Source: a virus
Strand: one strand, 5' to 3'
Virus record (IMG/VR): IMGVR_UViG_3300024344_000079
Location: 1 to 30,654 of that record
Length of the DNA: 30,654 nucleotides
Shown here piece after piece: positions 16,343-23,710 of this stretch. The notes under the pieces are model-generated. The model saw only the letters and a program-made list of their open reading frames with translations. It made no database searches and was not told the DNA's origin. Made by a program: the position numbers and the translations under genes. Numbering within the stretch: position 1 is the stretch's first letter; each line of letters starts with the position of its first letter.

Positions 16343-18028
16343 TTACACACCACAACTTCCACCATGACCAGTGATATCACATATGTCATGTGTCTCTAGG
16401 CTTTCTTCAAACTCTTCACCTAACTTGGTCACTGCTTCCTCATAAGGTACACTGGTTAAAGGTTGACCACCTCTACAAGAATCAGGATAGACAGTGAAGC
16501 CTCTTAGCCTATGAGCATAGGACGCAAGAGTGTTAGCAAAGTCATCTACTGTATCAGGATTGTTAAGCTTGCTACCCCATGATGGTAGATTAATAGTAGA
16601 AGAGATGGACATATCTACATAGTCTTGAACGTCTGCCTGAAACTTCATGCGGCGTTTGTAGTCTTCAGCTAAGTCAAGTGCAGACTCAATCTTATCTGGA
16701 ACAGCACCATAAAGATCAATCAGTTCCTGTGCTGCACTATCTACAACGTACTGATAGTGCCAACGTGTACCACCTTTAAGATACCTACGCTTGTAAGCAA
16801 CAGCGAAAATAGGCTCAACGCCAGTAGATGTACCAGCAAGGATACCTATGCTTCCTGTAGGTGCAATAGCTCTGTTAGCTACTGGTCTACTAATACTCAG
16901 TGTATCAGCAGTCTCCTTGGATACCTTGTTACTTTCTCCTTCGTAAACTCCTAGCCACTTATGAAGTTCTTCTGTTACCTCATACTTAGCACCCTTCTTA
17001 ATTAGCCATTCATGCATACCCATCAAGCCAAGACCAAGACGCCTATTCTTTTCTCTGACAGAGTAGACTTTCTCATAAGGTAGCTTTGCTTTTAAAGTAC
17101 CACAGATAAGAAACTTTGTAGCCAAGCTGACGATATCTTTAAACTCACTAAGATCGTCAATCCTACCCAAGTTAATGCTGCCAAGATTGCATACATCCGA
17201 ATCTGTATCGCTGCAGACTTCGGTACAAGCGTTGCGTAGTGTTTCGTTTTCCTTGTCAAAGAAGTTGAAGCTGAACCCCGGTTCTGCGGTCGATAAAGCT
17301 TGCCGTACATTAGTCCTAAAGACATCTCCTACATCTCCTGTATTCCAGTAGTTAAGTAACCATTCAGTATCGTAGTTAACACTTACATTGGTCATGTCAA
17401 GAGGTGCAGGAAAATTAAAGTCCTGTTCTTTTATTTGACCTAGACTGTACTCTGTGTTTCCTACCTTCATATCATACCAGTTCTTACTGGACAGAAATGT
17501 GGGTATGTCTGGATGTTTCCAGTTTAAGCTGGCATAGATAGCTGACCTTCGGCTACCCCCTTGCATAACCCTTCGGCCAATTTCGTTCAACATCTGCATC
17601 TTAGGGATAGGACCAGAAGCAAGACCACCAGTACCAGAAAGAACTCTTCCCTCTTCTCTGTACACAGAATAGTCTGCACCAATACCACCGCCTGTCATCA
17701 GGCATGACTCTGCTTTCCAAGAAAGGTTAGCCCAATCTTCTCTGGTATCTTCCTCTGCTTTTAATAAGTAGCAATTATTAAAGAACTTGTTGGGTCTACC
17801 TGCATAATATAGATAGCGACCACCGGGAATAAATTTAAGATCAGTAATATATTCTTTGAGTTGATCCTGTTCGTCATTGGTTAGTTGTACACCACATACA
17901 TCATCTACTAAAGTTGATGCGAGGCTTGCCCATGTTTCACAACCTTGGTGAGCATACTTGTGTTTGAAAATATCTTCTGAAAATTTAGACCTGAACATGG
18001 GGTTTTCGTTAGATCGGAATGTAGGCAT
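16343..18028 (-). CDS. nrdJ: Class II (adenosylcobalamin-dependent) ribonucleotide reductase, compact form
   Basis: A 561-residue enzyme that would reduce ribonucleotides to deoxyribonucleotides using vitamin B12. The catalytic triad is in N266-A-C268-T-E270, a variant of the usual N-P-C-G-E loop. C86 (FFNNCYLL) and C280 (SDVCNLGS) form the active-site redox pair. C550 and C559 (CDITGHGGSC) at the extreme C-terminus are the swinging redox cysteines. FIPGGRYLYYAG, GGGIGADYS and GGSRRSA fit the family. No radical-generating small subunit gene or ATP-cone domain is seen nearby, which supports class II. It is shorter than the 739-aa monomeric Lactobacillus enzyme. It lies next to a DUF3310-like gene and in the same arm as ThyX, so it feeds phage DNA synthesis. 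The host must supply or salvage cobalamin. Confidence 0.9.
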   Translation of the reverse strand: MPTFRSNENPMFRSKFSEDIFKHKYAHQGCETWASLASTLVDDVCGVQLTNDEQDQLKEYITDLKFIPGGRYLYYAGRPNKFFNNCYLLKAEEDTREDWANLSWKAESCLMTGGGIGADYSVYREEGRVLSGTGGLASGPIPKMQMLNEIGRRVMQGGSRRSAIYASLNWKHPDIPTFLSSKNWYDMKVGNTEYSLGQIKEQDFNFPAPLDMTNVSVNYDTEWLLNYWNTGDVGDVFRTNVRQALSTAEPGFSFNFFDKENETLRNACTEVCSDTDSDVCNLGSINLGRIDDLSEFKDIVSLATKFLICGTLKAKLPYEKVYSVREKNRRLGLGLMGMHEWLIKKGAKYEVTEELHKWLGVYEGESNKVSKETADTLSISRPVANRAIAPTGSIGILAGTSTGVEPIFAVAYKRRYLKGGTRWHYQYVVDSAAQELIDLYGAVPDKIESALDLAEDYKRRMKFQADVQDYVDMSISSTINLPSWGSKLNNPDTVDDFANTLASYAHRLRGFTVYPDSCRGGQPLTSVPYEEAVTKLGEEFEESLETHDICDITGHGGSCGV

Positions 18029-18033
18029 TTAAT

Positions 18034-18315
18034 CTAGTCTCCTTCTATTATATGATCGTGAGCGTATAGCATAAGCAGTGTGTAATGTAGCATCTTTAGT
18101 ATGTCTTGTCTATTCCTTCCTCCTTTCTTTCCGTACCTCTTCCAATATTTTAGAATGTTACCCATCAGAAATCCTTCTGCATAACCGTTATCAAATATTA
18201 TTTCTGATGCCTGATGCTTTCCTTTTGCATAGTGTTGTGCGTAAGTCTCTTGAATGTATTGATGCATCTCATCAAGATAAGATTCCTCATCAAACTTATA
18301 GGTAGGTGTAGTCAT
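18034..18315 (-). CDS. DUF3310-like phage protein
   Basis: A 93-residue soluble helical protein. Its centre, EGFLMGNILKYWKRYGKKGG, followed by a Asp/Ile/Leu-rich helix with HYTLLMLYAHDH, matches the conserved core of DUF3310 (SaV-like) phage proteins ('F..GN..KY..R.G.K.....D..K...Y'). Its biochemical role is not firmly established, though the family is frequent beside nucleotide-metabolism genes. It ends five bases before the reductase start, and the ATG has a good AAAGGA site nine bases upstream. A function in nucleotide supply is inferred from context only. Confidence 0.65.
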   Translation of the reverse strand: MTTPTYKFDEESYLDEMHQYIQETYAQHYAKGKHQASEIIFDNGYAEGFLMGNILKYWKRYGKKGGRNRQDILKMLHYTLLMLYAHDHIIEGD

Positions 18316-18325
18316 CTTCGTTCCT

Positions 18326-18679
18326 TTACTTAAAAGATATGACAGTATTGATCCTCTTCCTTACATAATCTATTTCTTTAGACTGAATAACTTTATAAGC
18401 GAAAGTCTTAGCGTAGTCAATATCTATTCCAGCCAAATCACAAACAGTTCCAAAGTCTTCTGCAGTAACACCAACAGAAGCAGCGAACCATGCCTTGGCA
18501 CTGTCTCTTGCTGTCCTAGATTCAGAAGACTCTCGTTGTTCCTCTGGCTTGGTAGCATCTAATAGTGCTTGGAGAATTACAGTAAGGAAAAGAACTTGTT
18601 CTGGTGCAGACTTTCTTGTTTCAATTAACTGTTCCATCTCAATAATAAATTCATTACTATTCTCTTTGATATTCACCAT
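18326..18679 (-). CDS. Conserved phage hypothetical protein
   Basis: About 117 residues from ATG 18679. Possible starts are 18703, 18679 and 18637, and none has a strong ribosome site. The core has two recognisable blocks: SAPEQVLFLTVILQALLDAT and SRTARDSAKAWFAASVGVTA, then DFGTVCDLAGIDIDYAKTFA. This pattern ('AR.WF..SVGVT..DF..VC..AG.....VR.F') is widespread in phages of Proteobacteria and remains unassigned. It has no membrane segment or catalytic motif. The frame overlaps the end of the endonuclease I gene by about 20 bases and leads into the DUF3310-reductase pair. Confidence 0.6.
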   Translation of the reverse strand: MVNIKENSNEFIIEMEQLIETRKSAPEQVLFLTVILQALLDATKPEEQRESSESRTARDSAKAWFAASVGVTAEDFGTVCDLAGIDIDYAKTFAYKVIQSKEIDYVRKRINTVISFK

Positions 18680-19052
18680 ACAACCATTCTTCTGGAATAC
18701 CATCCTTCAAATCACAAAACAAAAAATCATTCTTGGTACACCAATCAGCGTAAGAAGTCTTCGATCCTTTGTATATTTTATTTCTGGAGTTAGTAAAGAC
18801 AAACCTAACATCTGCATCAGGATTACTCTCTCTTAGAAAGAGGTGCTTCTTCCTGTCTTCTCTGGTAAACCTTCCTTTAACTTCCAGAATAATACCCGTG
18901 TCATCAAGAACAAAATCAGGTAGATACTTCTTGTGTTCAATCCACATATAAGGAATATAGTGTGGTTCAAAGTCAAAGCCTACATCCTTACTGTCTAAGT
19001 ATTCTGCTGCAGTCTTCTCGGCACCTGATCTAAACCTATAGTTCTGGGACAT
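18657..19052 (-). CDS. Endonuclease I, T7 gp3-like Holliday junction resolvase
   Basis: A 131-residue enzyme of the T7 endonuclease I family, close to the T7 length of 149. The catalytic set is visible in order: E12 in FRSGAEKTAA, D46 in YLPDFVLD, and E57-x-K59 in IILEVKGRF, equal to T7 E20, D55, E65 and K67. The later motif EDRKKHLFLRESNPDADVRF and IYKGSKTSYADWC also follow the T7 protein closely. It cuts branched DNA, resolves replication and recombination intermediates before packaging, and helps degrade host DNA. It overlaps the Fe-S nuclease gene by 17 bases and is co-transcribed with it. Confidence 0.9.
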   Translation of the reverse strand: MSQNYRFRSGAEKTAAEYLDSKDVGFDFEPHYIPYMWIEHKKYLPDFVLDDTGIILEVKGRFTREDRKKHLFLRESNPDADVRFVFTNSRNKIYKGSKTSYADWCTKNDFLFCDLKDGIPEEWLYGEYQRE

Positions 19053-19911
19053 TAGGTGTCCTGTTTACTTCAGTTAAATACTTTACATTGTTTGCATATT
19101 GAAATGCTCTCAACCCTGTACCATTGTTCGCATCATGCCAGCAATCGAACTTATAAGAACAGTAGACGCAACCAGTATCCAGCTTACGGTTGCCAGAAGC
19201 ACCATCAGGAACATCGTCGTAGCAACGATCAGGAGGCTTGCCATTATTAATAGCTTGTCGAAGATCATCAATACGAGATTCTGCATTGATCATATCCATG
19301 TGGTGTACCGGACAATATGTTATCTCTCCTGTTGATTTATCTATGACTACAAACCCAGCTTCCTTAACGTCATTAGCTTGAGCATAAGCAGATAGCTGAG
19401 AGATGTAACCAAAGGGATCGTCTTGAAAAATCTTTCCACTTTGAAACTTCTTAAAAGAAAAGCTAGATGCACTCTTGAAATCTACCAAGACATCATCTAC
19501 TCTACCATCCTGATGACCTACTACATTATTAACAACCAACTCCTTCTGTCTGTCTGTTACAGAATGCCCTGCAGTTTTGGAAAGAAAGACAAGAAGACAT
19601 TCTAAGATGTCTCCGTAAAGGAACTTTATGTAGTCTGAACCAGACAGATCATCCTCTTTGTTTTGTGGATTATTATATTTATCATTAAGAGAATACCATA
19701 TCTTTCTATCTGGTTGCCCTATCATGGACAGTCTTAGGTTCCTTCTTGGCTTCCTTTCCTCACTAATAGCAGAGACAACACAATCAGTTATATCTGCCGC
19801 TAGTTCCTTTAAATCTTCCGCAGATATCTTAGCCTTCCTATCAGTAAAGATACTATAGATATCCTCAACTAAAGTATCTATTGTTTTCTCTGGTTGTGCT
19901 GCCTTTGCCAT
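19036..19911 (-). CDS. Cas4/AddB/RecB-family exonuclease with putative iron-sulphur cluster
   Basis: A 291-residue PD-(D/E)XK nuclease. The active site appears as GH133QD135 followed by D144-F-K146 (VLVDFKSAS), and the RecB-family motif QLSAY is at residues 172-176. Four cysteines fit the Fe-S pattern of Cas4 and AddB: one before the active site (C105 in DILECLLVF) and three after it in C248-x2-C251-x5-C257 (GCVYCSYKFDCW). The family degrades single- or double-stranded DNA ends. In this phage it stands where T7 has the gp6 exonuclease, beside endonuclease I, and likely makes recombinogenic ends or recycles host DNA. It starts nine bases after the HTH gene. The Fe-S cluster is inferred from cysteine spacing. 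Confidence 0.8.
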   Translation of the reverse strand: MAKAAQPEKTIDTLVEDIYSIFTDRKAKISAEDLKELAADITDCVVSAISEERKPRRNLRLSMIGQPDRKIWYSLNDKYNNPQNKEDDLSGSDYIKFLYGDILECLLVFLSKTAGHSVTDRQKELVVNNVVGHQDGRVDDVLVDFKSASSFSFKKFQSGKIFQDDPFGYISQLSAYAQANDVKEAGFVVIDKSTGEITYCPVHHMDMINAESRIDDLRQAINNGKPPDRCYDDVPDGASGNRKLDTGCVYCSYKFDCWHDANNGTGLRAFQYANNVKYLTEVNRTPNVPEL

Positions 19912-19919
19912 AGCTGTAC

Positions 19920-20147
19920 CTATGCAGCTAATGCAGTAGGCATAGGTTCACTTGTAAGACGGTAACGAGTATAAGGTTTACCTTCTGGTGTCTTAGCAGA
20001 CACGGCTTCAATCGTATAACCTTTCTTGCGTAGCTTAGAGATTGCAGCAGTCAAGTTCTCTGCCCATCCATTCTCAATTGCAGTCTTCCTTGTGACACGC
20101 ATACGCTTACGCAATGCACTCAGTAATCTACTCTGTCCGTTCTTCAT
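19920..20147 (-). CDS. Small helix-turn-helix (HTH_55-like) DNA-binding protein
   Basis: A 75-residue basic protein with a winged-helix layout. The stretch SRLLSALRKRMRVTRKTAIE, then NLTAAISKLRKKGYTIEAVS and a beta wing ending YTRYRLTSE matches small phage HTH proteins ('R...I..LR..GY.I......G....YRL'). It has no other domain. A regulatory or DNA-remodelling role is likely, but its target is unknown. It lies between SSB and the Fe-S nuclease and overlaps the 42-aa frame upstream by 20 bases. A GAAAGGAT site precedes the ATG. Confidence 0.7.
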   Translation of the reverse strand: MKNGQSRLLSALRKRMRVTRKTAIENGWAENLTAAISKLRKKGYTIEAVSAKTPEGKPYTRYRLTSEPMPTALAA

Positions 20148-20256
20148 TACTATCTATCCTTTCTTTAAGTTGCAGTATCCTTAGAGCCGACAGTCCCTCT
20201 CCACTCCTGTCAGACAGTTCTGTTGCCCCATATCTTATCGGCAACCCCGTGTACAC
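20128..20256 (-). CDS. Small hypothetical protein, 42 aa (GTG start)
   Basis: A frame with GTG start at 20256 fills the otherwise empty gap between SSB and the HTH gene. The product is polar and looks protein-like: VYTGLPIRYGATELSDRSGE, then GLSALRILQLKERIDSNEER. A TAGG sequence lies seven bases before the GTG, and the stop overlaps the next gene by 20 bases, as is common in this operon. No homologue is recognised. If it is not translated, the gap contains a 6-bp hairpin (20222-20227 / 20240-20245) and short GACAG repeats. Confidence 0.4.
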   Translation of the reverse strand: MYTGLPIRYGATELSDRSGEGLSALRILQLKERIDSNEERTE

Positions 20257-20264
20257 CTCTCTAC

Positions 20265-20747
20265 CTAAAAGGGTACTGCTTCTTCTTGCTGTTGGGAAGA
20301 AGACGAAGACTTGACTACATAGCCATCGTCAATGGATTCAAAGTCGTTGCTGTTCCCATAAGGGACAAGATCAACAACCTGTACAGCCATGAGGTCTGCA
20401 CCTACACCAGACTTACCCGCGTAAGTCCAATCATAAGTAGCAAACTTTACGTTAACCTGACTGCCATTGCCAATAAGCTGATCATTCCAGCTATTATTGG
20501 CAGAGTCCTTAACGGTAGGAGCAGGACGCTCGTCACCGTTCTTCTTGTAGAGCTTACGCTTGATGGTAACAAAGTCATTGCGACCGTCACCCTTGTTCTT
20601 AATAGACAATCCAAGATTCTCTATTGTACTCCTAGTGTCATCATCTAACTCAAGATCAATTGAGTACACTGGTTCGTAAGTAGTATTAGGAGCGAGTACG
20701 CTTGCCCAATGTGCTTTACCAGAAACGATGTGGACGTTATTAGACAT
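20265..20747 (-). CDS. Single-stranded DNA-binding protein, T7 gp2.5-like
   Basis: A 160-residue protein with an OB-type body. NVHIVSGKAHWASVLAPNTT, then FVTIKRKLYKKNGDERPAP and a C-terminal beta segment AGVGADLMAVQVVDL-like (GKSGVGADLMAVQVVDLVPY) fit the phage gp2.5 group. The tail is Ser/Gln/Glu-rich and ends EEAVPF. An acidic tail with a terminal Phe is the gp2.5 hallmark that docks polymerase and helicase. It protects single strands during replication. It is the first gene after the promoter at 20805-20833, so strong early or middle expression is expected. An AAAGG site lies about ten bases before the ATG. Confidence 0.85.
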   Translation of the reverse strand: MSNNVHIVSGKAHWASVLAPNTTYEPVYSIDLELDDDTRSTIENLGLSIKNKGDGRNDFVTIKRKLYKKNGDERPAPTVKDSANNSWNDQLIGNGSQVNVKFATYDWTYAGKSGVGADLMAVQVVDLVPYGNSNDFESIDDGYVVKSSSSSQQQEEAVPF

Positions 20748-20804
20748 ATGTTAGTAACCTTTCTTTTCGTAGGCTGCACCATGCAACCTTTCTCTAGTTT
20801 GCGA

Positions 20805-20833
20805 ATTATGCACTATTCTGTACGCTAAGTCAA
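20805..20833 (-). promoter_or_regulatory. Sigma70-type promoter upstream of the SSB gene
   Basis: On the - strand, TTGACT (20833-20828), a 17-base spacer and CATAAT (20810-20805). It shares CTTGAC and TAGTGCATAATTC with the promoter at 16306-16334. The predicted start is near 20798. The leader contains a 6-bp hairpin with one G-U pair at 20772-20777 / 20783-20788, ahead of the SSB ribosome site. Confidence 0.75.
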
Positions 20834-20852
20834 GGACTCTTTAGAATATTTT

Positions 20853-21371
20853 TTATTTTTCTTTTGATTGGTTGATAACATCTTGAAACATAAGATCATC
20901 TATGCTTTTAAGAGAGGATATCTTTAGGTTGTAACAGTCACTCTTCACTATGTAACCATTAGATTTATCTATAGTACCCTTCTCCATAAAGATACTGTCC
21001 TCAAGGTATTGATTCTTATCATAATAACCCAGTATCCAACCAACAGAAAAATCATTTTTAATTCTACAGAATATGTAGTAGTCACACTGTTGCTTAGTGT
21101 TCCAGTTAGATATAGAACAATCATATTCTAGCTTTGGTTTGACTGATGTTCTTTTGGTTTTAACATCAACAGTCTTGCCATCAGAAAGAACTATGTCATA
21201 GTTATAAGTAGATTCAATAGGACGATTGAGATATTTAGATACTATCAGTTCGCCCATAGCACCATAAATATTTCCTGCACCCCTAGTGAAAGAACCTTTG
21301 AGTACTCCCATACCCTTAGACATTCTTGCAGCTTTAGCAGCTATGTCTTCAGTGATTTCCAGTTCCTTCAT
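20853..21371 (-). CDS. Putative PD-(D/E)XK endonuclease
   Basis: A 172-residue protein from ATG 21371, which overlaps the polymerase stop by one base (TAATG). A longer frame from 21425 is possible but would read through polymerase coding sequence. The motif pattern fits a restriction-like nuclease fold: a Glu in GAMGELIVSKYLN, an Asp in YNYDIVLSDGKT and VDVKTKRTS as the (D/E)-x-K centre. The cysteine-containing strand QQCDYYIFCRIKND resembles the strand after the active site in such enzymes. The substrate is unknown. Being coupled to the polymerase it probably acts on DNA during replication or host-DNA breakdown. The coding sequence looks more AT-rich than the helicase gene. Confidence 0.6.
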   Translation of the reverse strand: MKELEITEDIAAKAARMSKGMGVLKGSFTRGAGNIYGAMGELIVSKYLNRPIESTYNYDIVLSDGKTVDVKTKRTSVKPKLEYDCSISNWNTKQQCDYYIFCRIKNDFSVGWILGYYDKNQYLEDSIFMEKGTIDKSNGYIVKSDCYNLKISSLKSIDDLMFQDVINQSKEK

Positions 21372-23095
21372 TAGTGTGTCTGCGCCCAAGTCTTTCCTAT
21401 CTTGTACTCGCTTCCTAGTGGGCATAGTACTTTTAAATCCTTTTCTGTTTGTTTCATTGCTTTCTTTGTAAGTTCTCCAAACAATTCAGCATGTGGATTG
21501 TAGACCTCATGTTGGTACTCATCATGTATTGAGGCAACAAGAGATGCTTTCACCTTCCTTTCCTTGTATAGTTTATTAATATTAATTAACCACTGCTTAC
21601 AGATAACTGCACCTGCCCCTTGAATAAGGAGGTTAACAGCAGCGTGCCTGTTCCTTATCATCAGATGCCTTCCATCTAAGCCAACGAGGTAGCCTCTCTG
21701 ACTAGCCCTATCAACTCTCTCCCTGAATATCTTTAGGGATGGTGTGTTAGAAAGAAAGGAATCAATTAACTCCTGTCCCTTCCTTGCATCACCCCCTACT
21801 ACCTGACCTATCTTAGCTGCACCAGCACCGTAGATGAATGCGTAGATGAATGTCTTTGCTTGGTCGCGTGTATCTAATCCAGCAGCCTTTTGGTTTGCTG
21901 TATGTATGTCACCATCTACTACCTCATCAGTAAACTTCTTGTCACTTAGGTAATGTGCTAATGCTCTTAGTTCAAGAGAAGAAGCATCACAACCAACAAG
22001 GACATTAGAATTACTGGAAACTGTCCAGCAATCCCTACACTCCTGACCATAAGGAGAGTAGACTGCAGGAACTTGAGCCATGTTTGGTGAATGATGCGCC
22101 ATCCTTCCAGATATAGCGCGTAAAGTAAGTACTTGTCCATGAACTTTCCCATCCTCTTTAGTTGCTTCTAGCCAAGACTTGACTTGTGCTATGCGTTTCT
22201 TCAGGGTTAGGTACTCTGCAATCATCTGTGCTTCAGGGATATCTACTTTCTTCAGGACACTCTCATCTACAATAGCATGTCCCTTCTCTGTAAACTTATC
22301 TGGTTCCCATCCACACCTCTTTAGCCTTTCAACAATCTGTTGACGCGAGGCGAGGTTGAAGGTTTGGTAGTTGATAGCCGTGTGGACTCCTGATACGGTG
22401 GTGTAGTCTTGTATGTGACGAAGCCCAACTGTAGATAGGGAACCATCTTTCTTATAACGCGGCGTAATTTCTTTGACCGCAACAGGTATCGGTATAAACG
22501 TATTTTGTACAGTTTGTTCAAGAGAATCCGATTTATCTTGTAACCTAGCAATAAGGTTTGTAGCTTTTTGTATGTCGAGGGCAAATCCATTCCTTTCCTG
22601 TTGATCTATTAAAGCTCTGATTTTATATTCTAATTCAATAGAATCTCTACTTATGTTTTTAATTTCTTGTTGAAGAGTAATCCATACTCGTTCAGTCAAG
22701 TCAACGTCACGCTTGCAATACTCTATCATCTCATCCGATATACCAGAAGAGAAGTCAGTGAACTCTATCTTAGCAAAGTTTAATCTCTCACCCCAAGCGT
22801 TCAAGGAATGTCCCTTGTCTCTTGATGGATGGGTTAGCTGAGATAGAATAAGAGTATCTTCTAATTGAGATAGAGTTATCTTTGTACCTAGTAATTTATT
22901 AAGAACTGGTGCATCAAAAGATATACCGTTGTGCATTATAAACTTATCTACTTTACTACAGAATAGAGGGAAGTCAGTGTAGCACTCCTGTTCTTTCCAA
23001 GAGTATACCTTGCCTGTCTGTCTGTCTTTAGCTACGATACAATGTACAACGGTAGCATCTAAACTATCTGTCTCAATATCTAATACAACTATCAT
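21371..23095 (-). CDS. Family A DNA polymerase with 3'-5' exonuclease domain
   Basis: A 574-residue replicative polymerase. Exonuclease motifs: D6-I-E8 (VVLDIETD), HNGISFD61 and YCKRD130VDL. Polymerase motif A is VGCD370ASSLELRALA. Motif B is RDQAKTFIY418AFIYGAG, with Tyr at the E. coli 762 position, as in T7. Motif C is SIH524DE526. T7 polymerase has 704 residues, so this one is about 130 shorter. The thioredoxin-binding loop of T7 is probably absent, since the thumb region (residues about 290-320) is compact. It is coupled at both ends: an ATGA overlap with the zinc-ribbon gene and a TAATG overlap with the nuclease gene. It works with the primase-helicase and SSB of this arm. Confidence 0.95.
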   Translation of the reverse strand: MIVVLDIETDSLDATVVHCIVAKDRQTGKVYSWKEQECYTDFPLFCSKVDKFIMHNGISFDAPVLNKLLGTKITLSQLEDTLILSQLTHPSRDKGHSLNAWGERLNFAKIEFTDFSSGISDEMIEYCKRDVDLTERVWITLQQEIKNISRDSIELEYKIRALIDQQERNGFALDIQKATNLIARLQDKSDSLEQTVQNTFIPIPVAVKEITPRYKKDGSLSTVGLRHIQDYTTVSGVHTAINYQTFNLASRQQIVERLKRCGWEPDKFTEKGHAIVDESVLKKVDIPEAQMIAEYLTLKKRIAQVKSWLEATKEDGKVHGQVLTLRAISGRMAHHSPNMAQVPAVYSPYGQECRDCWTVSSNSNVLVGCDASSLELRALAHYLSDKKFTDEVVDGDIHTANQKAAGLDTRDQAKTFIYAFIYGAGAAKIGQVVGGDARKGQELIDSFLSNTPSLKIFRERVDRASQRGYLVGLDGRHLMIRNRHAAVNLLIQGAGAVICKQWLININKLYKERKVKASLVASIHDEYQHEVYNPHAELFGELTKKAMKQTEKDLKVLCPLGSEYKIGKTWAQTH

Positions 23096-23280
23096 TTACC
23101 TTCCAATAAAGATACTAATTCTAAGTCACACGCAGGACAAAAGCCTACTTCAATATCCTCTAAGTATAGTACAGCATTGCAGTTTGTACATTGTTGGTAC
23201 TCCTTATCGTCAAAGCCATCGTCATGTTGGTACTCGTAGTCAGGGTTTAACCATGAAGGATGTATACTATACTTCGACAT
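23092..23280 (-). CDS. Small zinc-ribbon protein
   Basis: A 62-residue acidic protein with two CxxC knuckles (QQCTNCNAV and GFCPACDLE), typical of a zinc ribbon. The ATG at 23280 is preferred over an in-frame TTG nine bases upstream, because the AAGGAG site lies ten bases before the ATG but only one base before the TTG. It overlaps the HNH gene by 14 bases and the polymerase start by four (ATGA). A small zinc protein tied to the polymerase may bind DNA or a replication protein. The exact role is unknown. Confidence 0.7.
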   Translation of the reverse strand: MSKYSIHPSWLNPDYEYQHDDGFDDKEYQQCTNCNAVLYLEDIEVGFCPACDLELVSLLEGK

Positions 23281-23710
23281 TCTTTTCAAGCTCCTTATAA
23301 AATTTACCTACCTTTATTATCTCATCTGCAGTAAATTCTCCTTTCATGCTATTAGCTCCATTAGATACCCAAATAATATTTCCTTTTGTGTACCCTTTGT
23401 TGTTATCAATTCTATCTACACTAGGCCACAATTTTCTTGGGTATTTCTCCTTACCAGTAACAAAAGGAGTTTTGAATATAGGACATCTGTTATCTTTAGG
23501 AAAGATTTCCTTTAAGTCTTGCCATGTTACATTAAATTCTTTTTTGTATTTATATTTATTTCTATTTTTCAAGATAGCTAGTCGTTTTTTAAAGAAGACT
23601 TCATGTCCTATAGTATTTTGTTTGTGCATTCTTGTTTGGTAATGTTGCTGTACTTTAGCTGGGTCTTTTCCTTTACCTTCCCATTTAGGCAATGCCTTCT
23701 GTCTTATCAT
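23267..23710 (-). CDS. Free-standing HNH-type endonuclease
   Basis: A 147-residue basic protein. The nuclease core is SVDRIDNNKGYTKGNIIWVS followed by NGANSMKG, the 'S.DRID...GY..GN..WVS..AN..K' form of the HNH fold. A single Cys lies before it (DNRCPIFKTPF). The N-terminal half is Lys/Arg/Tyr-rich and may bind DNA. It starts on an ATGA overlap with the helicase gene and is far more AT-rich than that gene, which suggests later acquisition as a homing-type element. It may cut a related phage genome lacking the insertion. A structural or packaging-linked HNH role is less likely at this place. Confidence 0.75.
   Translation of the reverse strand: MIRQKALPKWEGKGKDPAKVQQHYQTRMHKQNTIGHEVFFKKRLAILKNRNKYKYKKEFNVTWQDLKEIFPKDNRCPIFKTPFVTGKEKYPRKLWPSVDRIDNNKGYTKGNIIWVSNGANSMKGEFTADEIIKVGKFYKELEKNVEV

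Noticed and set aside
18392-18420. TTGACT, 17 bases, TATAAA on the - strand inside the 18326-18679 gene
   Set aside because: Core hexamers fit, but it lies within coding sequence and lacks the TAGTGyATrATTC extension shared by the two intergenic promoters. It remains a weak possibility for driving the reductase.
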